A stretch of DNA of 7,051 nucleotides. Origin: Deltaproteobacteria bacterium (GTDB taxonomy: Bacteria; Desulfobacterota; Desulfobacteria; Desulfobacterales; SURF-15). Location: positions 1 through 7,051 of the forward strand of contig JAHEHB010000295.1 in the NCBI GenBank assembly GCA_024644775.1, read 5' to 3'. Within the stretch, counting starts at the first letter, position 1. Every line of letters begins with the position of its first letter. The notes beneath the pieces are model-generated. The model saw nothing but the letters and a program-made list of their open reading frames with translations. It was not told the origin of the DNA and made no database searches. Below, one piece after another: positions 1-6,145 of the stretch. The position numbers and the translations under genes are program-made.

Positions 1-1068
1 ATGACGTTTGGTGTAATCTTCAGACATCTCAGACAGAAAGCCACGAAAGATGACCGATTCGTGGTTATCCTTTTCAATATCCTCCAGGTATCTCTCAAAC
101 AACCGCTTGAATAGATGCCGTATCGTATCCAGGTCACGCTTGATATAGGGGTTCAGATAGATACGTTTCAAATTAAAGTCCTTTAGTTGCTTTAGGGCCT
201 GGGATACTTTCGCGCTAAAGGCGACGTAACACTGCCGGTAACTGTTTTGTATGATATCGGTAACCAGGTTGAACACAATGGTGCCATTTGTGTTCCCAAG
301 CACTTGAACCGTTTCCTTGGGTAATTCGGATCGTTGAATCATGTTGAGCCGAATCGCATCCTCGATATCTCTTCCGATGTAGGCGATGGTGTCGGCCATT
401 CGCACGACGCATCCTTCCATTGTCATGGGGATAAGCGTTGTTTCCGGTTTAAAAATTTTGTCTTGGACCTCTTTTTCGAGTATCTCAAATGTCTTGTCTT
501 TTTTTGGTTCGAGCATCTTATTATGGATTTCTCCATCATGACACAGGATGCCATCCAGCGTCTGTAAACACAGATTCCACCCACTTCCTTTTCGCTCCAC
601 CCGGTCTAAAAACTGGACACTTTGAATGTTATGATGAAAATATCCGATATCATAAGATCTGCAAATCTCGGATAACATTCGTTCCCCATCGTGTCCGAAA
701 GGAGCGTGTCCGATATCGTGTCCCAATGCGATGGCTTCAATGAGATCTTCGTTGAGCCCTAAAAAACGGCCGATGGTTCTCGCAATTTTGGATACCAACT
801 GCACATGAAGTACACGGTGGGTGATGTGATCGTTTTTTATTAGATAGAATACTTGTGTTTTATCGATATACCGTGTGTAGGCCCGTGAATGAAGAATTCG
901 ATCGGCATCCACGGAAAACGCCTGCCGGTATCCGGCTTCCAAGACTTTTTCACCCCTACGCCTCACAGCACGGTGGCTGAAGGTGGCAAAAGAAGACAAG
1001 ATTTCCGACTCACGATGGTTTAATATTTTACATAATTTGCTCAGGGAGGTATCACTAGATTTCTCCAT
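1..1068 (-). CDS. dGTPase-family HD-domain deoxynucleoside triphosphate triphosphohydrolase, 3' end cut by the window
   Basis: Reading the minus strand from 1068 gives 356 codons with no stop before the left edge, so the C-terminus is missing. Family members hydrolyse dNTPs (classically dGTP) to the deoxynucleoside and triphosphate in the cytosol. Visible marks are DADRILHS (residues 54-61), KTQVF (70-74), H88 in THRVLHVQ as likely first metal ligand, the HD pair H117-D118 inside ALGHDIGHAPFGHDGE, a second histidine cluster FHHNIQS (144-150), DGILCHDGE (172-180) and D226 in RMADTIAYIGRD as the likely last ligand. About 45 residues precede the conserved core. The gene overlaps the upstream ATP-grasp gene by 14 bp. 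A GGAGG at 1081-1085 serves it; the ATG at 1068 is 12 nt away, but an in-frame TTG at 1074 is only 6 nt away and may be the true start. Family call is firm; substrate is unknown. Confidence 0.9.
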   Translation of the reverse strand, partial: MEKSSDTSLSKLCKILNHRESEILSSFATFSHRAVRRRGEKVLEAGYRQAFSVDADRILHSRAYTRYIDKTQVFYLIKNDHITHRVLHVQLVSKIARTIGRFLGLNEDLIEAIALGHDIGHAPFGHDGERMLSEICRSYDIGYFHHNIQSVQFLDRVERKGSGWNLCLQTLDGILCHDGEIHNKMLEPKKDKTFEILEKEVQDKIFKPETTLIPMTMEGCVVRMADTIAYIGRDIEDAIRLNMIQRSELPKETVQVLGNTNGTIVFNLVTDIIQNSYRQCYVAFSAKVSQALKQLKDFNLKRIYLNPYIKRDLDTIRHLFKRLFERYLEDIEKDNHESVIFRGFLSEMSEDYTKRH

Positions 1069-1840
1069 TTTCAATAAGATCCTCCATCAATGTATTATAG
1101 TCGATTCCCGCGGTCCGAAAACCTTCTTTGCCGTATTTCATATTGGCCTCCAGAATAAAGAACCGCTCTCTGTGTTTACAAATATCGATGCCGACGTCAT
1201 CCCATCGACATATTCGGGCCGTGTGAAGCGCAAGGTCCAAGGCTTGCGGGGGAACAGGATCCAAGGAAATGGTGGCGCCGACGGAGACATTGCTTCGAAA
1301 TTCTCCCGTTGGTGAAATGCGCCAATAGGCGTGAACGATTTTGTTACCGATAACAACCACTCGAATATCCCGATCGATTGTAAAATATTCTTGGATATAA
1401 GCCGGCGTTGGAAGGTGACAAAATGCATCGAGATCCTGTTTATTTTTTATCAAATAGACCCCCTTTCCTCTCGCTGAACCTCTTGGGATCTTCCCCATGA
1501 ATGGGAAGTCGAAGTAATTTGTTATTTCGGTTTTTTGGTGTTTTCCATAGAAGACCCGGGTCCTTGGGTGTGGGATGTCCAGCAAATTGAATAAGGTGGT
1601 TTGCTTGATTTTATCTTGAACGCATTTGTAGGTATGATAGCTGGGAAAAGTCCGCTTCCCCATGATGTCGAAAAGATCTGCATAGAATGTGGTTGGATAA
1701 TAAATCTTTTCGGCACATCTCAACAGGTCTTTTTCCGCCGGCAGATAATCTGTATAATTTGCGCGAACCCCCAAAGTTAATACATTTTTACACCCTTTTA
1801 ACCGCGCTTCCAGGGCAATAACATACCGTTGGGATTCCAT
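1055..1840 (-). CDS. RimK-like ATP-grasp ligase, substrate unknown
   Basis: This 261-residue protein has the order of an ATP-grasp carboxylate-amine ligase, which activates a carboxylate as an acyl phosphate and joins it to an amine. Visible elements are DKIKQTTLF (76-84) opening the ATP-binding part; K117 followed by a glycine-rich loop GSARGKGVYLI (121-131); the hinge YIQEYF (148-153) with E151; DIRVVVIGNKIVHAYWRI (158-175); R182/N184 in FRSNVSVGA; and likely Mg ligands D219 (VGIDIC), E231 and N233 (FILEANMKYG). Residues 24-75, with many Tyr and Phe, replace the usual pre-ATP-grasp domain. It is somewhat shorter than RimK (about 300). The start lies 2 nt after the Mut7-C stop with no clear Shine-Dalgarno site, so reinitiation is likely; the 3' end overlaps the dGTPase gene. 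I do not recognise a specific pathway; a peptide or glutamate ligase is possible. Confidence 0.85.
   Translation of the reverse strand: MESQRYVIALEARLKGCKNVLTLGVRANYTDYLPAEKDLLRCAEKIYYPTTFYADLFDIMGKRTFPSYHTYKCVQDKIKQTTLFNLLDIPHPRTRVFYGKHQKTEITNYFDFPFMGKIPRGSARGKGVYLIKNKQDLDAFCHLPTPAYIQEYFTIDRDIRVVVIGNKIVHAYWRISPTGEFRSNVSVGATISLDPVPPQALDLALHTARICRWDDVGIDICKHRERFFILEANMKYGKEGFRTAGIDYNTLMEDLIENGEI
1081..1085 (-). promoter_or_regulatory. Shine-Dalgarno site for the dGTPase-family gene
   Basis: The minus strand reads GGAGG here, inside the last codons of the ATP-grasp gene. It is 6 nt from an in-frame TTG (1074-1072) and 12 nt from the ATG at 1068. The spacing favours TTG, while start-codon preference favours ATG; the two proteins differ by only two residues. 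Its position inside the upstream gene fits translational coupling. Confidence 0.55.
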
Positions 1841-1842
1841 AT

Positions 1843-2307
1843 CTAATTACGAAAGATTCGTTCGATCCGTTCCTTGCTTTGATTTATATGACTTCCTGAC
1901 CAGTATATCCGACGACAACGCTGACATGTCCAAAATATATTTTGAGTTTCCCATATATAGTCCGGAACTTTTCCCAGTACGGCTTCCTTATCAATCCGAC
2001 AAACAGGATTGTTACACCGGATGCAGCGAGTAAACAGTGTAACATCATCCCGTGCAATCCCAAGCTCGTTTGTCACTTGCTTCACCTGCTCCCAATAATG
2101 ATCGGAGGTAATAAATATTTGCGGTTCCTCACCCCGTTTTTCGTATACGCGGTGTGTGCGAGTCAGCCGTATTCGATTCGGATCGTATGGTTCCGTACTT
2201 TGAGATTCCCCTTCGCAAATCGTATCGAAACCGAGGATACGCAACCACTTTGTAAGCTTGCCCAAGGTACGTTCGGCCACAAAGCAGATATTTCGACGAC
2301 CGCTCAC
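1843..2307 (-). CDS. Mut7-C RNase-domain protein with zinc ribbon
   Basis: The 154-residue protein matches the Mut7-C family, a PIN-like nuclease fold followed by a zinc ribbon, predicted to cut or bind RNA in the cytosol. The N-terminus FVAERTLGKLTKWLRILGFD (9-28) is the family signature. Other acidic positions are D28 and D69 (FITSD). The zinc ribbon is C95-x2-C98 (TRCIRCN) paired with C128-x2-C131 (WTCQRCRRIYWSGSH), ending in the typical YWxGSH. The signature position that I recall as aspartate (xxAD) is glutamate here (E12). The start is GTG at 2307: the preceding gene's TAA is in the same frame only three codons upstream, so no earlier start is available. Ribosome-site sequence before it is weak. 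It lies 9 nt after the LolB-like gene and 2 nt before the ATP-grasp gene. Family call is strong; RNA target unknown. Confidence 0.9.
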   Translation of the reverse strand: MSGRRNICFVAERTLGKLTKWLRILGFDTICEGESQSTEPYDPNRIRLTRTHRVYEKRGEEPQIFITSDHYWEQVKQVTNELGIARDDVTLFTRCIRCNNPVCRIDKEAVLGKVPDYIWETQNIFWTCQRCRRIYWSGSHINQSKERIERIFRN

Positions 2308-2316
2308 TGAATTATA

Positions 2317-3090
2317 TTACCGTACCGGTGGGTTTAAGATAAACATATCAGGAGATACCGAAACATTTGCCCAGTATCTTTCGATGTCAAGTTGAAAACC
2401 ATCCCCATTGTCATTTGAAATCACAAGTTGCATCGGTACACGGTATTTATTAAACGATCGCATTCGCCGAAACTCCGCCCGGTAGACGATTCGATTCCCT
2501 TTAAAAACCTCGATTTTCTCGACGATTCGCTTATCAGGACCAAAATAGATTCTTTGAGTTCCCATCCGCCATTTCTTTTTACGAATCAACACAATCCCCT
2601 GTTCTGGTTTTCGCCGCTGCACTTTGAGCGATTGATAACGATAGTCCGGTACACGCCCGGACAGCAGAGAAACCACATCGCGAGTGGTGATGGCAATAGA
2701 TACGAACCGCTTCAGACTTGAATCTTTTGATGATATTTTCTTTACGGGATGTTTATCATTACGAAGATCATAGTAGTATAACCACTCACCGTCGCTGGAA
2801 AACCCTGTTTTTGGCTGCCCGGGAGCACCCATTAATTCCACGCGCAATTTATCGGAAAATGAGCCAACCCAAGCAACCCGCCCGTGATAGGATCTACCGT
2901 CTCTTAAAAGCTGCAATTTTCCGGTCCCTTTAAATGATTCCAGCGATTTATTGATTTGGGCTAAAGACAGGGACACATCTTGGGGGGCGGGAAGATCATC
3001 CGGCATCGATGGGCTTTTGGAAACGATGGGGCTGCAGGCATTGAAATATGAGAGGGTGATCAGCAGAACAAAGAGGTAACGAAAACTCAT
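2317..3090 (-). CDS. LolB-like outer-membrane lipoprotein
   Basis: The 257-residue protein starts with a lipoprotein-type signal: Arg4, a hydrophobic stretch (5-16) and a lipobox-like FNAC ending at Cys19. The box is degenerate. Ser at +2 would, by the E. coli rule, favour outer-membrane sorting. The mature part looks like a LolA/LolB-type beta half-barrel: FKGTGKLQLLRDG (53-65), GRVAWVGSFSDKLRVELMG, a Gly/Pro turn (APGQPKTG), DGEWLYYYDL, then alternating beta strands such as RIYFGPDKRIVEKIEVF and VPMQLVISN. LolB takes lipoproteins from periplasmic LolA and inserts them in the outer membrane. The neighbouring TPR lipoprotein supports the call, because I recall a TPR gene next to lolB in betaproteobacteria. 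It begins 6 nt after the TPR stop, with a weak AAAGGG about 12 nt upstream. It could instead be a DUF4292-like lipoprotein of other function. Confidence 0.7.
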   Translation of the reverse strand: MSFRYLFVLLITLSYFNACSPIVSKSPSMPDDLPAPQDVSLSLAQINKSLESFKGTGKLQLLRDGRSYHGRVAWVGSFSDKLRVELMGAPGQPKTGFSSDGEWLYYYDLRNDKHPVKKISSKDSSLKRFVSIAITTRDVVSLLSGRVPDYRYQSLKVQRRKPEQGIVLIRKKKWRMGTQRIYFGPDKRIVEKIEVFKGNRIVYRAEFRRMRSFNKYRVPMQLVISNDNGDGFQLDIERYWANVSVSPDMFILNPPVR

Positions 3091-3096
3091 AGGGAT

Positions 3097-4827
3097 TCAG
3101 AACCCTTTCTCGTTCAAGGACTGAATCTTCTTTTTAATATCATCTTTCTCTTTATCTTTTTTTTTAAGTTTCAAGGATCTTTGATAGTACTCAAGCGCTT
3201 TTTCTTTGTCGTCTACCTTTTGGTATGCATCACCTAAATGTTCCAGTATTATCGGATCATCGGGTACAAGGCGAACCGCTTTTTCAAGCAGTTCGATCGC
3301 TTTTTGATAATGCCCTTTCTTAAAGAAAACCCATCCGAGACTATCGGTGATATAGCCATCATCGGGTTTGTAGGTTAATGCTTTTCTTATGAGCTGTTCG
3401 GCTTCGTCGAGATTCTTACCCATGTCCGCATACGTATATCCGAGATAATTGAGTGCATTGGCATTCTTCGGATCGAGATCGATGACTCTTTTCATGGTTT
3501 CGATGGAATCATCTTTTCTGCCCCATTTGTCATAGACAATGCCCAATCGAAAATGAAGCCGGACATGTTTCGGGTCGATTCCAAGCCCTTGTTTGATAAC
3601 CGTAATTGCCTTTTCGAATTCTTCCAATTCTTCATAAAAGGAACCCAGATAAAGCGGAATGTCCGGATCTTTCGGTAGCTTCTCTCGCACGTCATTTAGA
3701 AATTCGATAGCCGTTTGTGTATTGCCTCGTTCCTGGTATAAAAATGCAATGTGCACGACCGCATCCGGATAGAACCGGGACCCTTCTGCGACCTTTAAAA
3801 AATGTGAAAGCGCTTTGTCTTTCTCATCTAATCCGCTGTAGGTAACCCCGACAAAATAATTCAGATCCGGACTTTCAGGGGCGCCTTTGAGCATCTGTTG
3901 AAGAACGACGATCGCGGTATCGTATTTCTTGGGATTGAGATAAAGCCGCACGAGCTGTTGAATCACTTTGATGTCGGTTTGACTCCTCTCACCCAGATTT
4001 TTCAAAAGTGCCTCTGCGGTATCTGTTTCCCCAATTTTATAATAGTAATAACCCAGCTCCATATTGGCGCTCGGATTCCCCGGATCTCTTTCAAGTATAT
4101 CTTTGTAAATCTGGATAACCTTTTGCTCCAAGCCTGTTTTCTTATAAAGGTCTATGAGCTCAGATTGAGGTTCTTCCAGTTCGGGTTGTAACGCCAGCGT
4201 CTTTTGAAACGCCTTTTCAGCTTCCTCGTATTTTTCCTGCTCAGCATAAATCTTTCCCAGATAGTAGTATCCGACATAGGAAGCTGCAAAACGATCGACC
4301 AGTCGTGAATAGACCCGAAGGGCATTGGTGTAGTCTTTGGCATCAAAATACAATCTACCAAGGATAACATAGATGTTTTCGCGGTCAGGATCGATGGATA
4401 TAATCTTTTCGTACGTCTCGATTGCATCGGGCACCTGCTTTAGAGATTGCTTGATTCTCCCGGATAAAATGAGCGTTTCCACATTATTTGGATCTTCATT
4501 TAACAACCCATCAACAACATCCAGTGCTTTCTGATTCTCTTTCAGCTGGAAATAGAGTTGTGCCAATTCTTTCTTCAGAAAGGATGATATCGGGTCTTTT
4601 TCAATGGCGTCGTTGAGATAACGTATCGCCTGATCGATTTTCCCTTGTCTTTGAGAGAGTTGCGATTCGAGGTAATAATAATAGGGGCTCGCAGCGGCCT
4701 CAACGGTGGTTGCCGTTACGACAGGGTTATTTGTTTTCCTAATCTGTGCCGCCTGCTTGTCATATTGACAGCCGGGATTGACTACGACCATTATTTGAAT
4801 GGCCAAAAAAATTAGACGGTATTTCAT
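3097..4827 (-). CDS. Tetratricopeptide-repeat lipoprotein (about 15 TPRs)
   Basis: This 576-residue protein opens with a signal sequence (MKYR, then hydrophobic residues 5-16) and NPGC ending at Cys20, a plausible though imperfect lipobox. Gln at +2 would allow outer-membrane sorting. After a short linker, about 15 consecutive 34-residue TPR units run from near residue 50 (YYYYLESQLSQRQGKIDQAI) almost to the C-terminus, with the usual W/L-G-Y-A-P pattern, for example LGKIYAEQEKYEEAEKAF and LGWVFFKKGHYQKAIELLEK. The tail is very lysine-rich (LKLKKKDKEKDDIKKK). TPR solenoids are protein-binding scaffolds, so a periplasm-facing assembly or adaptor role is likely, but the partner is unknown. The ATG at 4827 is the first possible start: an in-frame TAG lies five codons upstream. 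AGGA sits about 10 nt before the start. It follows the sigma-factor gene by 52 bp with no terminator-like hairpin. Confidence 0.9.
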   Translation of the reverse strand: MKYRLIFLAIQIMVVVNPGCQYDKQAAQIRKTNNPVVTATTVEAAASPYYYYLESQLSQRQGKIDQAIRYLNDAIEKDPISSFLKKELAQLYFQLKENQKALDVVDGLLNEDPNNVETLILSGRIKQSLKQVPDAIETYEKIISIDPDRENIYVILGRLYFDAKDYTNALRVYSRLVDRFAASYVGYYYLGKIYAEQEKYEEAEKAFQKTLALQPELEEPQSELIDLYKKTGLEQKVIQIYKDILERDPGNPSANMELGYYYYKIGETDTAEALLKNLGERSQTDIKVIQQLVRLYLNPKKYDTAIVVLQQMLKGAPESPDLNYFVGVTYSGLDEKDKALSHFLKVAEGSRFYPDAVVHIAFLYQERGNTQTAIEFLNDVREKLPKDPDIPLYLGSFYEELEEFEKAITVIKQGLGIDPKHVRLHFRLGIVYDKWGRKDDSIETMKRVIDLDPKNANALNYLGYTYADMGKNLDEAEQLIRKALTYKPDDGYITDSLGWVFFKKGHYQKAIELLEKAVRLVPDDPIILEHLGDAYQKVDDKEKALEYYQRSLKLKKKDKEKDDIKKKIQSLNEKGF

Positions 4828-4879
4828 TTGAGTCGCATCCTATGTGCTGTATTTCGGGAAACGGCAATTCTTCTGAGGG

Positions 4880-5851
4880 TCATCCGATGGCACCACCGTC
4901 GGTGTAAGAACGGAAATCAGGAATTTCACGTTTGAAAAATTCTCTCATTTTTTTAATGACGTTTTTTTCAATCTGGCGTACGCGTTCCCTGGATATTCCA
5001 TAACGATCACCAATCTCTTGTAAGGTAACCGGATTGTCTGAGAATATTCGAAGATCAAATATTTCCAACTCCCTTTTGGTCATTTTCTTTCTGAATTCAG
5101 AGATCTTGTTATGCAGCAGTGTCTCCATTTCCTTCTTGGCCACCTGATCTTCTGCCGATTCAGATTCAGTGCTTAAAAATTCGATCCGCTCGGTATCCGA
5201 GTCGTCCTTCAAAGGGGCATCTAATGAAACGTCCCAACCATCGAGCCGCTGGTCCATATCGACTATTTCTTGTTCAGATACACCGAGTCTCTCAGAAAGC
5301 AATTTTGGTTTCGGATCAAACCCTTGCTCTCTCAATTTTTGCTTTTCCTTTTTTAGTTTAAAGAAAAGTTTCCGTTGACCCTGGGTTGTACCGATTTTTA
5401 CCAACCGCCAATTGTCCATGATGAACTTGAGGATATAGGCCTTGATCCAAAAGGAGGCGTAGTACGAGAATTTGACGTTTTTATAGGGATCGAATTTTAC
5501 GACCGCCTGCATGAGTCCGATATTGCCTTCCTGAATCAGATCCAAAAGATTCTGCATCCAAACTCTCTGAAATTCCAAAGCAATTTTTACAACCAACCGG
5601 AGATTTGAAGTGACCAAGGTATATGCGGCGTCCTTGTCGCCATACTCTCGGACACGCTTTGCAAGCTCAGTTTCCTCTTCCCTGGTGAGAAGGCTGTGTT
5701 TGCTGATCTCCATCAGATACCGCTGCAGCGGATCAAATTTAATAAGCGCTTTATCAGAAGATTGCTTAATGGTCGCTGCCGTATCTTTCTTTTTGATCTC
5801 GGGCACCTCGTCGACTCGCTTGGCAGTCCGAGTTTTACGGTATTTTGTCAT
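4880..5851 (-). CDS. rpoH: RpoH/sigma-32-like RNA polymerase sigma factor
   Basis: A 323-residue sigma-70-family factor that directs RNA polymerase to a promoter subset, here most like the heat-shock factor RpoH. Region 1.2 is near 40-70 (DPLQRYLMEISKHSLLTREE). Region 2 covers about 75-150: LRLVVKIA, LLDLIQEGNIGLMQAV, and SYYASFWIKAYILKFIMDNW for -10 recognition. QRKLFFKLKK (159-168) closely matches the RpoH box that in E. coli takes part in core binding and chaperone/FtsH control. Region 3 runs about 171-230. Region 4 (257-306) carries a helix-turn-helix, TLQEIGDRYGISRERVRQIE, for the -35 box. It is longer than E. coli RpoH (284), mostly through a basic 38-residue N-terminal tail. The start is fixed: an in-frame TGA is three codons upstream of the ATG. 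No good Shine-Dalgarno site is seen. A paralogous group-3 factor with other targets is possible. Confidence 0.88.
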   Translation of the reverse strand: MTKYRKTRTAKRVDEVPEIKKKDTAATIKQSSDKALIKFDPLQRYLMEISKHSLLTREEETELAKRVREYGDKDAAYTLVTSNLRLVVKIALEFQRVWMQNLLDLIQEGNIGLMQAVVKFDPYKNVKFSYYASFWIKAYILKFIMDNWRLVKIGTTQGQRKLFFKLKKEKQKLREQGFDPKPKLLSERLGVSEQEIVDMDQRLDGWDVSLDAPLKDDSDTERIEFLSTESESAEDQVAKKEMETLLHNKISEFRKKMTKRELEIFDLRIFSDNPVTLQEIGDRYGISRERVRQIEKNVIKKMREFFKREIPDFRSYTDGGAIG

Positions 5852-5898
5852 TTTAAGTCACTATTGTGTCGCTTATCGAAGCAAAAAATCGTTTTGTA

Positions 5899-5929
5899 TA
5901 GACATCAAATCACACATGTGCTAAATAAT
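5899..5929 (+). promoter_or_regulatory. Possible sigma-70 promoter of the tRNA-Arg gene
   Basis: TAGACA (5899-5904) matches five of six bases of the -35 consensus and AATAAT (5924-5929) five of six of the -10 consensus. The spacer is 19 bp, longer than ideal. The -10 ends 8 nt before the tRNA 5' end, so the transcript would start close to the mature end. The perfect 8-bp palindrome CACATGTG (5913-5920) lies between the boxes. No convincing promoter for the divergent sigma-factor gene could be picked in the same 86-bp spacer, although one is expected. Confidence 0.35.
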
Positions 5930-5937
5930 TCACGTAT

Positions 5938-6014
<77 letters not shown>

Positions 6015-6022
6015 GCAAATTC

Positions 6023-6053
6023 AAGGGGTTGCGATTCGTATCGCACCCCTTTT
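6023..6053 (+). terminator. Rho-independent terminator of the tRNA-Arg gene
   Basis: A near-perfect hairpin: AAGGGG (6023-6028), one bulged T (6029), TGCGAT (6030-6035), the loop TCGT (6036-6039), then ATCGCA (6040-6045), CCCC and TT (6046-6051). That makes 12 base pairs, rich in G-C at the base, followed by a T tract and TGTTTT. In the opposite direction the hairpin is followed only by TTGAATTTG, so any role in ending the convergent ilvD transcript would be weak. Confidence 0.9.
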
Positions 6054-6145
6054 GTGTTTTCTGTTACGCGTTTGCTCAAGTTTGTTTTATATCATGAAAC
6101 CCTTTTTTTGGCAATTTTACCCGCTAAAAACAAGGAAAAAAAACC

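Noticed and set aside
983..1315. Plus-strand open frame of 110 codons.
   Set aside because: It lies antisense to the well-supported ATP-grasp and dGTPase genes, and the predicted protein shows no recognisable motifs.
1942..2310. Plus-strand open frame of 122 codons.
   Set aside because: It is antisense to the Mut7-C gene, whose zinc-ribbon and signature motifs are clear; the plus-strand product looks like shadow sequence.
2311..2316. A perfect TATAAT on the minus strand just before the Mut7-C start, a possible internal promoter.
   Set aside because: No acceptable -35 lies about 17 bp upstream (TCTTAA), and transcription would begin within the coding sequence of the GTG-started gene. Probably chance in an A/T-rich gene junction.
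3091..3099. The TPR gene and the LolB-like gene are in the same frame, separated only by TGA and two codons, so readthrough could give a fusion.
   Set aside because: The downstream protein begins with its own ATG and lipoprotein signal sequence, which makes sense only as a separate exported protein. No SECIS-like element or sign of TGA recoding was seen.
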